Notes: generated by a model not told the origin, from the letters alone. 64,000 bases of DNA from Oceanospirillaceae bacterium UBA7410 (GCA_002470565.1 DKMQ01000100.1:2613-66612); one strand, 5' to 3'; counted from the stretch's first letter, positions 9,045-21,465 are shown. A program made the numbers and translations.

Positions 9045-9923
9045 TTAAACATGTCTGCGGGTGCGCTGGCGTTTTTGCTGGCGATCAAAGCTCTCTTGCT
9101 CTTTAGGCAAGCGACGTTTGACTTTCTTGGGTCGCATACCAACAAACTGTGACAAAGCGTTGATTTCTGGCTGCGGCATTTCCATCCACATACCTGCTCT
9201 TAGTTGAGGCTGCAAGAACACATTACCGTAACGCACACGCTTTAAACGGTTAACTCTCAAGCCTTGAGACTCCCACAGACGTCGTACCTCACGGTTACGA
9301 CCTTCCATGATCACCACGTGATACCAGCGGTTAATGCCTTCACCACCAAATTCTTGAATGTCATTAAAACGGGCCATGCCATCGTCTAACAACACCCCCT
9401 GGTGCATCGCATTCACCTGATCCATGGTTACGTGACCCATTACACGAACAGCGTACTCACGCTCTATAGTAGTAGATGGGTGCATCAAGGCATTAGCCAA
9501 CTCACCGTCTGTAGTAAACAGCAATAAGCCCGATGTATTAATATCTAATCGGCCCACAGCAATCCAGCGCTCACCTTTTAAGCGAGGTAGCTTGTCAAAT
9601 ACGGTAGAACGGTTTTCTGGATCTGAACGGGTGACAATCTCACCTTCAGGCTTATTGTAAATAAGTACACGTCGCTCAATATTATTAGGTGACAACATGT
9701 CGACCTGACGGCCATCTACAGAAATGTGATCCCGCCAAGTAACGCGATCGCCTAACTGAGCTTTTTCTTTATTAATAGTGACTCGTCCAGCAGCAATCCA
9801 ACGCTCCATTTCACGGCGTGAACCTACACCCGCACGGGCAAGTACTTTTTGAAGTTTTTCGTCGCTGGCTTTTTCTTCAACGATCTCTGAAATTTCCCCA
9901 ATAGGGAGGTCTTGATCTGTCAT
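9045..9923 (-). CDS. rluB: RluB-type 23S rRNA pseudouridine synthase
   Basis: Enzyme of the RsuA/RluB/RluE/RluF family; RluB makes pseudouridine 2605 of 23S rRNA in E. coli. The 292-residue protein has an N-terminal S4 RNA-binding domain (about 22-68, LQKVLARAGVGSRREME) and the catalytic motif GRLDINTSGLLLF with nucleophile Asp127. The tail is basic (KRQRTRRHV). The position just after scpA-scpB is the classical context for rluB in this class, which separates it from the sister enzymes. It is the last gene of the PHP-scpA-scpB-rluB group and is followed by a strong terminator. Confidence 0.92.
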   Translation of the reverse strand: MTDQDLPIGEISEIVEEKASDEKLQKVLARAGVGSRREMERWIAAGRVTINKEKAQLGDRVTWRDHISVDGRQVDMLSPNNIERRVLIYNKPEGEIVTRSDPENRSTVFDKLPRLKGERWIAVGRLDINTSGLLLFTTDGELANALMHPSTTIEREYAVRVMGHVTMDQVNAMHQGVLLDDGMARFNDIQEFGGEGINRWYHVVIMEGRNREVRRLWESQGLRVNRLKRVRYGNVFLQPQLRAGMWMEMPQPEINALSQFVGMRPKKVKRRLPKEQESFDRQQKRQRTRRHV

Positions 9924-9965
9924 GATAGTCCCATCAATACAGTTAATATGAAAAGATATTATAAC

Positions 9966-10568
9966 TTAATGAATTGACTCCGTCACGACTTCGATTTCTT
10001 GTTGCTGAGGGTTTTTCAACTTGGCTGGCGCCATAGTGGCTTCATCCCACGAAGCGAGCTCGTCAAGGGCAGGTAGATCACTAAGTTGTTTTAAATTAAA
10101 GTGATCCAAAAATGTTTTCGTAGTGGCAAATAACTCTGGTCTGCCTGGCACCTCTTTATGTCCAACACTTCGAATCCATAATCGATCTATCATAGTATGA
10201 ATTATAGAGGAACTCACCCCTACTCCTCTTATAGACTCTATCTCACCACGAGTAATAGGTTGCTGATAAGCAATAATAGAAAGAGTTTCCAGTAATGCTT
10301 TAGAGTATTTTTGAGGCTTTTCTTGCCATAACCTTGATACCCAAAGGGCATAATTTTGACGCACCTGAAAGCGAAATCCAGAAGCCACTTCAATAAGCTC
10401 AAATCCGCGTCCATCATAGCTTTTTTGCAGCTCTTTTAAGGTCAGTCTAATACGCTTACTATCCACGCCATCATGTTCATCAAAAACCTGACCTAAAAGC
10501 TCTACGCTTAGAGGTTTGTCTGCCGCCAACAAGATCGCTTCAAGTACAGGGGAAAGTTTAGTAATCAT
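9966..10568 (-). CDS. scpB: ScpB, SMC complex kite subunit
   Basis: ScpB dimers bind the kleisin ScpA and with SMC form the condensin-like complex that compacts and segregates the chromosome. The 200-residue protein shows two winged-helix domains, including the conserved ALLETLSIIAYQQPITRGEI segment at about 90-109 and RPELFATTKTFLDHF. It overlaps scpA by four bases (ATGA), implying coupling. Its partner smc lies about 6 kb upstream in this window, in a separate minus-strand transcript. Confidence 0.95.
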   Translation of the reverse strand: MITKLSPVLEAILLAADKPLSVELLGQVFDEHDGVDSKRIRLTLKELQKSYDGRGFELIEVASGFRFQVRQNYALWVSRLWQEKPQKYSKALLETLSIIAYQQPITRGEIESIRGVGVSSSIIHTMIDRLWIRSVGHKEVPGRPELFATTKTFLDHFNLKQLSDLPALDELASWDEATMAPAKLKNPQQQEIEVVTESIH

Positions 10569-11362
10569 AAATCTATCTCCTGATTTGGTGAGTCATTCTT
10601 CCCACCTAAGCTCACATGAATTGGACCGTATTCTTGGGCCTGGACTAACTTAATCAACTTTTCTTTCACCAGCTCCATCATTGCCAAAAACGTCACTACA
10701 ACACCCATTCGGCCTTCTTCAACAGTAAATAAATCTTGAAACGCCATGAACTGATGTTCCTGAAGCACAGCCATCAAATTAGACATGCGTTCGCGTGTAG
10801 AAAGCGTCTCTCTAGAAATTGTATGATGCTCATACATTTCACAGCGTTTTAACACTTGAGTATAGGCTGATAATAATTCACCCATATCTACATCAGGCTG
10901 AGGATACGTTTGCTTAATATCAGGCATAATCATATTCACAGGATAATTATCTCGATCCATTCGAGGTAATTGCGCCATTTCCTCTGACACTTTTTTAAAC
11001 CGCTCATACTCTTGCAGTTGCTTTATTAATCTTACCCTTGGATCTTCTTCGTCATCATATATATTTTCAGTACGCGGAAGTAAGCTACGACTTTTTATTT
11101 CTGCAAGCGTCGCTGCCATAACTAAATACTCCCCTGCCAACTCAAACATATTTGATTCCATTAATTCAATGTACGCAATATATTGATTGGTAATACGAGA
11201 AACATCAATATTAAGTATATCTAGATTATGTCGTCTAATTAAATATAATAATAAATCTAACGGCCCTTCAAAGGTAGTTTCCAAAATAACTTGTAAAGCC
11301 TGAGGTGGAATATAAAGATCCACAGGAATATTATAAGCTTTACCATCTACCCTTGCGTCCAT
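10565..11362 (-). CDS. scpA: ScpA, SMC kleisin subunit
   Basis: Kleisin that bridges the SMC heads and recruits ScpB. Of 265 residues, the N-terminal helical part contains FEGPLDLLLYLIRRHNLDIL (about 33-52), the hallmark of the family, and the C-terminal winged-helix domain (about 195-250) contains VVTFLAMMELVKEKLI. The ATG at 11362 is preceded by GGGAG about 10 bases upstream and begins one base after the PHP gene stop. An SMC-ScpAB system here agrees with the absence of mukBEF. Confidence 0.95.
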   Translation of the reverse strand: MDARVDGKAYNIPVDLYIPPQALQVILETTFEGPLDLLLYLIRRHNLDILNIDVSRITNQYIAYIELMESNMFELAGEYLVMAATLAEIKSRSLLPRTENIYDDEEDPRVRLIKQLQEYERFKKVSEEMAQLPRMDRDNYPVNMIMPDIKQTYPQPDVDMGELLSAYTQVLKRCEMYEHHTISRETLSTRERMSNLMAVLQEHQFMAFQDLFTVEEGRMGVVVTFLAMMELVKEKLIKLVQAQEYGPIHVSLGGKNDSPNQEIDL

Positions 11363-11363
11363 A

Positions 11364-12206
11364 TTAAAATAACTCCCACACAGGAGTGCAAGCCTTTGGT
11401 AGTTTCGGATATTGACCCAATCTAACCCACTTATAATCAGGGTTATGAAAATCGCTACCTACAGAGGCATGGAAATTAAACTCATTACATATAGCTGCCA
11501 TTTCTTCTGCTACCCCAGGCACTTGATTACCAGCACATACTTCAATAGCTTGGCCACCTGCATCACAAAAATCTGCCATAAGTCGACGGCCTTTAGTGCG
11601 GGTCATTTTATAACGGCTAGGGTGAGCCAGCACTGCCACTCCACCTGCTTCATCAATCCATTTTACCACCTGCTCTAAGTCTGGCCAAATATTAGAAACA
11701 TCGCCCACCTTGCCTGCACCTAAATACTTAGTAAAGGCTTGAGCCACTGTGGATACCATGCCCTCGTCTACCATATATTGTGCAATATGTGGTCGTCCAA
11801 TTTGACTATCTCCTGCAAGCCTCGTTGCACCTTCTGTAATATCAGGAAAACCTCGGTGAGTTAATTTTTTTGCTATGGTTTTTACTCGCTGTAAACGCAA
11901 TTGTGTTTGGTGAGCTACGGCATTTTTAATAGCAATCGAATTAATATCTATATTTAACCCTACAATATGAATACCCATATTATTCCATTGGCTAGATAAC
12001 TCTATACCCTTAATAATATTTATTTCATCTTCCTTATAACCACCGTTCATTTGAGCTAATTGTAAATGAGCATTAACTGTATCATGATCTGTAATTGCAA
12101 GATGAGTAACACCACGATCAATTGCCAAGTCGATTAACTGCGTTACTGAAAGACTGCCGTCTGAGCATTTAGTATGTGTATGAAGATCGTATTTATTTAT
12201 TAGCAT
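11364..12206 (-). CDS. rnm: PHP-domain phosphoesterase (RNase AM / YciV type)
   Basis: A 280-residue PHP-domain enzyme. The metal-binding start YDLHTHTKCSDG (His9, His11, Asp16) and ITDHDT (about 39-44), with later HPSRY and SDFHNP histidines, complete the usual trinuclear site. E. coli YciV/Rnm is a 5'-3' exonuclease that matures the 5' ends of 5S and other rRNAs and can hydrolyse 3',5'-bisphosphonucleotides. The same neighbourhood (scpA, scpB, rluB downstream) is common for this gene. The symbol follows the E. coli orthologue and is an inference from family and context. Confidence 0.8.
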   Translation of the reverse strand: MLINKYDLHTHTKCSDGSLSVTQLIDLAIDRGVTHLAITDHDTVNAHLQLAQMNGGYKEDEINIIKGIELSSQWNNMGIHIVGLNIDINSIAIKNAVAHQTQLRLQRVKTIAKKLTHRGFPDITEGATRLAGDSQIGRPHIAQYMVDEGMVSTVAQAFTKYLGAGKVGDVSNIWPDLEQVVKWIDEAGGVAVLAHPSRYKMTRTKGRRLMADFCDAGGQAIEVCAGNQVPGVAEEMAAICNEFNFHASVGSDFHNPDYKWVRLGQYPKLPKACTPVWELF

Positions 12207-12315
12207 GTATGTTTTTTTAAATTAGATTAATATATTATATGGAACTAAATTTAACCTTCTATTTAAAAGATTAATTAATTTTTAAATAAATCCATTGACT
12301 GCACAAGGAACTATT

Positions 12316-12714
12316 ATGAATGAGTTTTATGACATTGCACGTAATAAAAACCGCTTTCGAGCGGCGTGTAAAGACCTTAATGTAAAAGAATTAAAAAATA
12401 TGTCCAATCTCTTGGCTACTTTTATCGAAACCCGATTATTAGAAGAAGCCAATCTGCTTGAAAGGAAAGCCAAAAAAGATGCTGAAAAGAAAGCTATCCT
12501 ATTAGCAATTACAGAGGCAGGCCTCAAGCCAGAAGATTTTTTCTCACAAATCTCACCTAAAAAAGAACAGAAAGCCCGTAAACCTGTTGCCCCTCAGTAT
12601 CGCATAACCGATGCGCAAGGCATACAGCACCAATGGTCAGGCCGAGGACGCACACCTAAAGCCTTCGATCACTATTTCAGCAATGGTGGCAGCAAAGATA
12701 GCTGTCGTATTTAG
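12316..12714 (+). CDS. H-NS family nucleoid-associated protein
   Basis: A 132-residue protein with the H-NS layout. The N-terminal half is helical and charged, suited to coiled-coil oligomerisation (about 10-75), followed by a basic linker. The C-terminal DNA-binding motif is QHQWSGRGRTPKAF (about 104-117), which corresponds to the TWTGQGRTP signature that inserts into the minor groove of AT-rich DNA. The ATG at 12316 is preceded by AAGGA at good spacing; a TTG at 12295 is upstream but less likely. The 109 bases ahead of it are extremely AT-rich, fitting self-binding, though that is inference. Confidence 0.88.
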   Translation: MNEFYDIARNKNRFRAACKDLNVKELKNMSNLLATFIETRLLEEANLLERKAKKDAEKKAILLAITEAGLKPEDFFSQISPKKEQKARKPVAPQYRITDAQGIQHQWSGRGRTPKAFDHYFSNGGSKDSCRI

Positions 12715-12858
12715 CCCAATCACTCAGCAGTGATGATGATTTTGGTGTGAAACTTTGCTTTCATAAATCCAGTAATCACACCCTTAGTTTCTAAAGATAG
12801 GTCATTAAAGCGCTGTTTTTCAGCGTCAAGGCCACCTATTTCTTTTTTACCTACGGCA

Positions 12859-14967
<2,109 letters not shown>

Positions 14968-16503
14968 TTAAAGCTGTGCACGACGGGTCATGTGGCGTCG
15001 TTCAAATTCACGGATTTGTTGGCGACAATGTTCAATAGTTTGTGGACGCATTACGCTGCGTTGCTCATCAAGTATATCGCCACCAAGATTACTTGCTAAA
15101 CATTGGGCTGTTTCAAGCATATAGTCAAATGCTTGCATGTTATTTTGAGCAGTGGGCAAAGTTAAAAAGAATACCACACCTGGCGTGTGCAATTGGTCCA
15201 TTTGCGCTAAGTCAAAAGTACCAGGCTCCATCATATTGGCCATGCTAAATTGAGTTTTCCCAAGTCGTAGGCCATCTTCAAAACGATGGAATATGTTCAT
15301 ATCACCATGGACCAAACCACACTCTTGTAGCAATTGAAGCAACTGAGGGCCATAAAATCCTTGGCTATGGTTAGCAGTAACAAATATGCTAATCACTTGT
15401 TCAACCACTTCGGCTTGCTTCTCCCGCTCATGCTTTAGTACGAGATCAGTAGCCTTTTTCGCTGCAACCCGCTTACGATGAAGTAAGTTTTTACCAAAGG
15501 TCATAGAAGTAACTTTAGCAAGCCTTGTCGATAGACTTTCATCTTGATTCTGTAGAGCCAAGTTTTCGTCATCAAATACCAAGTCTTCAATACCTGCATC
15601 ACCAAATAGAATGTCATCACTTGTTTCAACAAGACTATGGGGTGCGTGACTTTTAACAGTAGCCAAAGAAGTAAGATCTTGTGCCGCAAATAAATCACTT
15701 TGAACCATTATGTTTGTTTCCACCCACTCATGCACTGGTCGAGTAGGATCAAAATCCAATGCGGGAGCTGTGTCTTCTAAGTCAAGTTCGCTGTCTATGC
15801 CTGCCTGATCAATTGTAGCAGAAGCACAAGCTTCCTCATCGGCTAAGTCCAATGGTGAAGCGGCAAGAGCAAACTCTTGTTCATTTAAATTAATTTCTTC
15901 AGTTAATGCACTATCTTCATTAAAGCTAAAGGCAGGGACGTCAGTGAGGTTTTTTGCAATACTCTCGTTAGCATCTAGTGCATTACCTGGAACTACTGGT
16001 GATTCATCTAATGATACCAACGGCTGTGACATTACCTCTTCAGCTACTTCAAACTGCGATTCATGCACTACTTCTTCAAGCTGAACGGGTAACGCTGGCT
16101 CTTCTGTTACGTTTTTATCAACTGGGTTTTCATCAACTACGGATTGAGAGTATATCTCTTCAAGGATTTGGGCATCACGAAGGTTTTCAATAGAAAGTTC
16201 TTTTGGCTCAATCTCAACGTCATCATGTATCAGGTGATTAGAGGCAACAACACTCTTAGACACTGTGACAGTATTTCTAACTAGGCCACTATCGATAACT
16301 TCGGGAGTTTCTTGCGAAGAAATAATTCGAGCACCGCCATTAGGTAGTTCGCTAGAGAATTCTTCTTCTGGTAAGCCACACAAGGTTTCGTCTATATTGA
16401 TGCTTAACGCTGCATGGTTTGCAAACATACGTCGCAAACCATCTACTACTATCGCGGCAGCTATTAAGCTTCCAAACACTAATAACCATGTTGTTAACGT
16501 CAT
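14968..16503 (-). CDS. zipA: ZipA, cell division protein
   Basis: ZipA anchors FtsZ to the inner membrane during division. The ATG at 16503 gives MTLTTWLLVFGSLIAAAIVV, a membrane helix at the very N terminus as expected. A TTG eleven codons upstream is rejected because it would add an atypical leader. The 511-residue protein has a very long acidic linker (about 30-320) and ends in the ZipA C-terminal FtsZ-binding domain (about 365-500). The family is usually nearer 300-350 residues, so the linker is unusually long. It lies between smc and ligA, its typical place. Confidence 0.9.
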   Translation of the reverse strand: MTLTTWLLVFGSLIAAAIVVDGLRRMFANHAALSINIDETLCGLPEEEFSSELPNGGARIISSQETPEVIDSGLVRNTVTVSKSVVASNHLIHDDVEIEPKELSIENLRDAQILEEIYSQSVVDENPVDKNVTEEPALPVQLEEVVHESQFEVAEEVMSQPLVSLDESPVVPGNALDANESIAKNLTDVPAFSFNEDSALTEEINLNEQEFALAASPLDLADEEACASATIDQAGIDSELDLEDTAPALDFDPTRPVHEWVETNIMVQSDLFAAQDLTSLATVKSHAPHSLVETSDDILFGDAGIEDLVFDDENLALQNQDESLSTRLAKVTSMTFGKNLLHRKRVAAKKATDLVLKHEREKQAEVVEQVISIFVTANHSQGFYGPQLLQLLQECGLVHGDMNIFHRFEDGLRLGKTQFSMANMMEPGTFDLAQMDQLHTPGVVFFLTLPTAQNNMQAFDYMLETAQCLASNLGGDILDEQRSVMRPQTIEHCRQQIREFERRHMTRRAQL

Positions 16504-16669
16504 AAGATGATCGATCTTTAAAAGATTATGTGGCAAAAAACTAGATTAATAGGTTAATACTATACCTCTAATATAATATATATAAAACCTTTAGACGTTG
16601 TTTTTATACGCTTACTTTAAGGGATGCCGATTAAATACAATAAATATGAAAATAACGACTAACTGATTA

Positions 16670-19600
16670 TTAAACGACCAAGCTTTGTTCTGTCATATTG
16701 ATGGCCTGGGCAATATCTACTGTCACAAGCCTAGATACACCAGCTTCTTGCATAGTGACACCTAGTAACTGAGTTGCCATTTCCATTGCTATTTTATTAT
16801 GACTAATATAAATAAACTGCACCTGGGATGACATTTCTTTGACTAGTTTTGCATAGCGCTCTACGTTGGCATCATCAAGCGGCGCATCCACTTCATCTAG
16901 CATACAAAAAGGTGAAGGGTTAAGCTGGAATATTGAAAACACTAACGCAATGGCTGTTAAAGCTTTTTCTCCACCTGATAGCAGATGAATACTACTATTT
17001 CTCTTACCTGGAGGCTGAGCCATTATAGTTACGCCCGTGGCTAACATATCATCATCAGTTAACTCCAAAGAAGCGCGTCCACCGCCAAAAACTTTTGGAA
17101 ATAAATTATTTAAATGCTCGTTGACTGTATCAAACGTTTTCTTAAATCTAGCCTTAGTTTCTTTATCAATTTTTGCAATAGCCTGTTCTAGGCTCTTTAA
17201 GGCTTCAATAAGTTCATCATGTTGTTGATCAAGAAATACTTTTCGTTCTTGTTGCGTTTTATACTCTTCAATGGCGACTAAGTTAATTGCCCCTAAACGC
17301 TTAATACGGTTTTGACACTGCTCTAATAAATGACTTAATTCTTGTGCATTAACTTGATCAGGCAGAGTTTGCGCAAACTTTTCTACTCGAACATTTTCAG
17401 CCAGCATAGCTTGCTTAATATTATCTGCATTCACTTCAAGCTCACGCTCTATTAAACGTTGTTCCTGCAAACGTGAATCAGTGCTTTGAATCTCATGCTC
17501 TTGCTTAAGTTGTTGTTGCTCCAACTGCCTGGTTAAATGCTCCATCTGACTAATTTCGTGACGCCTTTTCTCCATCCCTGCCTCAGCATCTACTCTAAGG
17601 GTAAGAGCTGTGTCAAGTTGGCCTGCAAGGCTTTCGTGGGCGCCCTCATTAGCATCTTTAGCACTGAGCTCACTGGCCTGCAACTGCGCTTGCTTCTCAC
17701 TCCACTGAGTCCGTTGTTCTTGCATACGCTCAGTTGATCTGCCCAAACTATGCATTTGGGCAGACACGCTGCTCATTTTAGTTTGGATCTGAAAAACCTG
17801 TTGTTGCTTATGGCTAAATTCTAATCTTGCTTGGCCTAAGCCTACTTCTAGCGATTCTTTTTCAACCTCGAACCCAGGCATTTCTAATTGCAAACTTTCA
17901 AGCATCAATTGGCGCTCATTCAGCTCCTCCTGCAACAACACCAGCTCTTTTCCTAATTCCTCAAGCCGTTTGGATTGCTCCTCAACACGATGCTGAAGGC
18001 CTTTTTGCTGCATTAAAAACTGCTGACTTTGCTGCTGCAATAATGCTGATTTTTGTTGCTGTTGCTGAAGACTGTTTTGGGTAAGTCTCCATTTTTGGCG
18101 CATTTCACTTAATGACTGCTCTAGCGTTAGCGCTTCTTCACGCTCTAACGCTAACTCTTGTTGTGTATTTTGCTGCAACTCACGTAATGATTTTTGCGTT
18201 ACTGACAAAGCTTGAACCTGCTGTTTACGCCCTAAAATGCCTGCGCGGCTGTCTTCTCTTGGAGGCGTGCGAATCCATCCATGGCCAAGCCATAATCCGC
18301 TTGGCAAAATGACACTACAATAAATGGGCAAATTTGATAATATTTTTTTAGCTTCAAGTTCATTATTGGCTAAATAAACGTGTTCTAGCAACCCCCTTAG
18401 CTCAAGAGGCGTATCAAGCTTGCCAACTTTTTCAAGCAAAATAGGCCAGGCATTCTCTAACTTGGTAAACGATTGACTGCCCAAAGGCACAACCAGTGCT
18501 AAACCTTTTACATCAACCAAGTCATTCTGGCTTAAATGTTCTGACTGAGGCATTAGATAACTACCCAACCAGTCGCGTAAGACGTGCTCTACAGCAGATT
18601 CCCAACCAGACTCCACAGACATTGTATCAATAAGCTTTGCACACTCATCAGTTTGCCATTTAGCTGGCAATAACACCGCCTCCTGTTCAGCTTCTGACAT
18701 AAGTAACTGCAAAGATGAAATCTGACCAGCTAAAACACCTAGCTCTTGCACTTGAACATCTAGGCGCTGTTGATAATCTCGTTCCTGCTGCCTTGATAAT
18801 TGTAATGCATCTTCTTGGCTTAATATTTGCTCAGTCAAGTTGTGCTGCTGCTCTTGTTGATGGTCAATTTGCTCACTTAAAAGCTTTGCATCCTCAACAT
18901 TTGGCAAGTTTAGATTTTGCAGTTGCATCAAACATTCTTGATGGTCCTGATGCGCCTGCTCACTTTGTTGTTGTGTCAGCTTTAGTCCCGTTTTCGCAAC
19001 ATCAATAAGGCCTTTAAGCCGCCCCTGCTCTTCATTTTTTTCCTGCCACAACATTTGTCCATGTTGATGACTTTCATGGCTAGCTTGTAAATTTTGCTCA
19101 GCTTCAAGTAATTGCTCACAAGCCAGCTCAACATCTAAAGCAAGCTGCTGGCTTTGCTGAGTCAGGTGCTCTAGTTCTTTATTGTCCGTAGCGTACGCTT
19201 CGTCTATACGCCCAAGCTGCAACGTGGCTTCTGATACATCTTCAAACCAACGCTTTTGTTGCATTTGATTGTGTTCAATAGACTGCTCTATGCGCGCAAT
19301 TTTTGCACCCAAACTATAGAACTCGCCCTGCAGCTGTCCAAAGTTTTCATTAAGCACCGCCAAGTCATTTTTTTGCACATCTATTTGTGAAAAACGTACG
19401 TCTTGTTCACTACGTTGTAAAATAATTTGCTCTTCAAAATTTTTAATAATAATACTTTGAGCACCCAATTTTTGACTTAACTCACGCCATTGTAGAGTAG
19501 CAAGTTGAGACTTAAACTGACGTTCGCTTTGCTTTAATTGGGTATATTTTTCTGCTGACTCAGCTTGCTGTTTGAGGGTATCTAACTGTCTGCTAAGTTC

Positions 19601-20197
19601 ATCTGTGATGTCTTGCAGGCGGGCTAAGTTTTCACGGGTGCGGCTAATTCGGTTAGAGGTATCTCGCCTTCTTTCTTTATAACGTGAAATACCAGCAGCT
19701 TCTTCTATATAGACGCGCAGCTCTTCAGGGCGCGATTCGATTAGGCGAGAGATGGTGCCTTGTTCAATAATAGAATAACTACGAGGCCCTAACCCCGTAC
19801 CTAAAAATAAATCCGTGACATCCCTTCGGCGACACTTTTGACCATTCAAAAAATAAGTAGACTGACCTTCGCGAGTGACTTTGCGACGAATCGAGACTTC
19901 ATTATAGCTTGCAAATTCACCAGCTAAAGTTCGGTCTTGGTTGTCAAATATGAGTTCAACAGTGGACTGCCCCACAGGATTGCGGCTGGTGGATCCATTA
20001 AAAATAACATCTGTAGAATTTTCACCACGTAGGTTTTTGGCAGAACTTTCTCCCATAACCCAACGTACAGCATCAATAATGTTAGATTTTCCACAACCAT
20101 TGGGGCCAACTACAGCACATAAATTGCCTGGTAAGTTGACTTTAGTGGGATCAACGAATGATTTAAAACCAGCTAACTTGATGCTCTTTAGGCGCAT
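16670..20197 (-). CDS. smc: SMC, chromosome segregation ATPase
   Basis: Condensin-type SMC protein of 1175 residues that with ScpA/ScpB organises the nucleoid. Walker A GPNGCGKSN is at 31-39. Two long glutamine- and leucine-rich coiled coils flank a globular hinge at about 510-650. The ABC signature LLSGGEKALTAIAL and Walker B FCMLDEVDAPLDD lie in the C-terminal head (about 1070-1110). It begins 35 bases after ccmI and may be co-transcribed with the ccm operon. Its glutamine-rich arms create many long antisense open frames, which are not genes. Confidence 0.97.
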   Translation of the reverse strand: MRLKSIKLAGFKSFVDPTKVNLPGNLCAVVGPNGCGKSNIIDAVRWVMGESSAKNLRGENSTDVIFNGSTSRNPVGQSTVELIFDNQDRTLAGEFASYNEVSIRRKVTREGQSTYFLNGQKCRRRDVTDLFLGTGLGPRSYSIIEQGTISRLIESRPEELRVYIEEAAGISRYKERRRDTSNRISRTRENLARLQDITDELSRQLDTLKQQAESAEKYTQLKQSERQFKSQLATLQWRELSQKLGAQSIIIKNFEEQIILQRSEQDVRFSQIDVQKNDLAVLNENFGQLQGEFYSLGAKIARIEQSIEHNQMQQKRWFEDVSEATLQLGRIDEAYATDNKELEHLTQQSQQLALDVELACEQLLEAEQNLQASHESHQHGQMLWQEKNEEQGRLKGLIDVAKTGLKLTQQQSEQAHQDHQECLMQLQNLNLPNVEDAKLLSEQIDHQQEQQHNLTEQILSQEDALQLSRQQERDYQQRLDVQVQELGVLAGQISSLQLLMSEAEQEAVLLPAKWQTDECAKLIDTMSVESGWESAVEHVLRDWLGSYLMPQSEHLSQNDLVDVKGLALVVPLGSQSFTKLENAWPILLEKVGKLDTPLELRGLLEHVYLANNELEAKKILSNLPIYCSVILPSGLWLGHGWIRTPPREDSRAGILGRKQQVQALSVTQKSLRELQQNTQQELALEREEALTLEQSLSEMRQKWRLTQNSLQQQQQKSALLQQQSQQFLMQQKGLQHRVEEQSKRLEELGKELVLLQEELNERQLMLESLQLEMPGFEVEKESLEVGLGQARLEFSHKQQQVFQIQTKMSSVSAQMHSLGRSTERMQEQRTQWSEKQAQLQASELSAKDANEGAHESLAGQLDTALTLRVDAEAGMEKRRHEISQMEHLTRQLEQQQLKQEHEIQSTDSRLQEQRLIERELEVNADNIKQAMLAENVRVEKFAQTLPDQVNAQELSHLLEQCQNRIKRLGAINLVAIEEYKTQQERKVFLDQQHDELIEALKSLEQAIAKIDKETKARFKKTFDTVNEHLNNLFPKVFGGGRASLELTDDDMLATGVTIMAQPPGKRNSSIHLLSGGEKALTAIALVFSIFQLNPSPFCMLDEVDAPLDDANVERYAKLVKEMSSQVQFIYISHNKIAMEMATQLLGVTMQEAGVSRLVTVDIAQAINMTEQSLVV

Positions 20198-20232
20198 CCA
20201 TAAACTCTATTATGATTATTATCTGACCTAGA

Positions 20233-21462
20233 TTACTTCAGGATTTGGTCAATGGTCAAATTTACTTGCCCAGCGCTAGCTTCATCCACATTAATAACCA
20301 CTGTTGGGCTCAATAAATCGCCTGCTTTTTGACCAGGCACTCCAGCCATAGCAACATGAGCACTTAAGTGCAGTGTTTTATAATCTGCCAACTTAGTGCC
20401 CTGTTGCAAAGCCATCGCATCGGTTAAAAGCACCTCCAGCGGAAGATTATTAGGATTAAGTTTAATTGCAAATAAAGGCATACGTTGACCAACCTGTTTT
20501 GCGTAAACAAACAGTGTAGCTGATGGGGAGGGCAAGGATAATCCATTGGCCAAAGACACGTTAATCGGCACGCTTATACCTAGCTCTATCTCTCTGCCAC
20601 CGTTTTGAAGTTGTTGTGCACTATCAATTCCAGCTTGAAGTGAGGCTTTACCTTGGCCTTCACCTGCGTTTGGTAAAGCACGCTGCCAAAACTGTATCGC
20701 CGCATTATAATTTTCACTTTCAAAGGCCTGTATACCCAATAAACTTAAAGCAGAAACATCATTAGGATTTTTTTCTAGAGCACTAGCAATAGCTTCATTG
20801 ACCCTTAGACTAAACTCACCCTCATGGAAGAATAACGCTTGAGCATATTGACCTAAAAGTGCAGCCTCTTGGCGGCTGCCACTTTGTACATATTTTAGAG
20901 CTTGCTCAAACGCATTAATGCCCAAAAGTGTTTGCTCACCTTGCATATAGCTATTGGCTAACAAGTACCATCCTTCTGGGTTATTAGGCTTTTGCTCTAA
21001 CTCTTGTTCAAGATTGACAATTAAAACTTGTAATGACGCAGCAGACTGTGTGATCGAGCGCGTTGTTTGTAAATTGATGTTTTGCTCTAAACTATTATAA
21101 GCGCCTAGCTCAAGGTATGTGAGCAAGCCTGCAGCAGGCACCACCAATGCGACAAACAGTAAAGATAGGCCACCCGCTCGGCTAGATGAACCTGAAGGAG
21201 CAGGAGCCGCTTTTGTGTCTGCGGTTTCTAGCAATAATGTACGCTGCATTTCTGCTAACCGCAGGTCATAATCACCCCGGCTTATCTGTGCAGACTCAAG
21301 CTCTTGATCAAGCTCTTTTTGCTTGATGCGATAAAGATCGACTACAAGATGATGTCTATTGTTAGGAACTACTGAAGGGGGCAGAGGACGCAACCAAGCC
21401 CATAAAATAAAACCACTTGTCAAACACAGTAAAAGAGCAATAGCTGCCCATAGTTCAGTCAT
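20233..21462 (-). CDS. ccmI: CcmI, cytochrome c maturation TPR protein
   Basis: CcmI holds apocytochrome c for heme attachment by the CcmF/H ligation complex. The 409-residue protein has an N-terminal membrane helix (about 5-24), a cytoplasmic zipper segment, a second helix (about 98-120), TPR-like repeats in the periplasm (NPEGWYLLANSYMQ at about 161-174 and following units), and a C-terminal domain. It is the last ccm gene, 3 bases after ccmH, and is followed by smc. In some species the same function is fused to CcmH; here the two are separate. Confidence 0.9.
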   Translation of the reverse strand: MTELWAAIALLLCLTSGFILWAWLRPLPPSVVPNNRHHLVVDLYRIKQKELDQELESAQISRGDYDLRLAEMQRTLLLETADTKAAPAPSGSSSRAGGLSLLFVALVVPAAGLLTYLELGAYNSLEQNINLQTTRSITQSAASLQVLIVNLEQELEQKPNNPEGWYLLANSYMQGEQTLLGINAFEQALKYVQSGSRQEAALLGQYAQALFFHEGEFSLRVNEAIASALEKNPNDVSALSLLGIQAFESENYNAAIQFWQRALPNAGEGQGKASLQAGIDSAQQLQNGGREIELGISVPINVSLANGLSLPSPSATLFVYAKQVGQRMPLFAIKLNPNNLPLEVLLTDAMALQQGTKLADYKTLHLSAHVAMAGVPGQKAGDLLSPTVVINVDEASAGQVNLTIDQILK

Positions 21463-21465
21463 TTT

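Noticed and set aside
17827-19008. Several alanine/leucine-rich plus-strand frames
   Set aside because: They are antisense to the glutamine-rich coiled coil of smc and have no ribosome sites.
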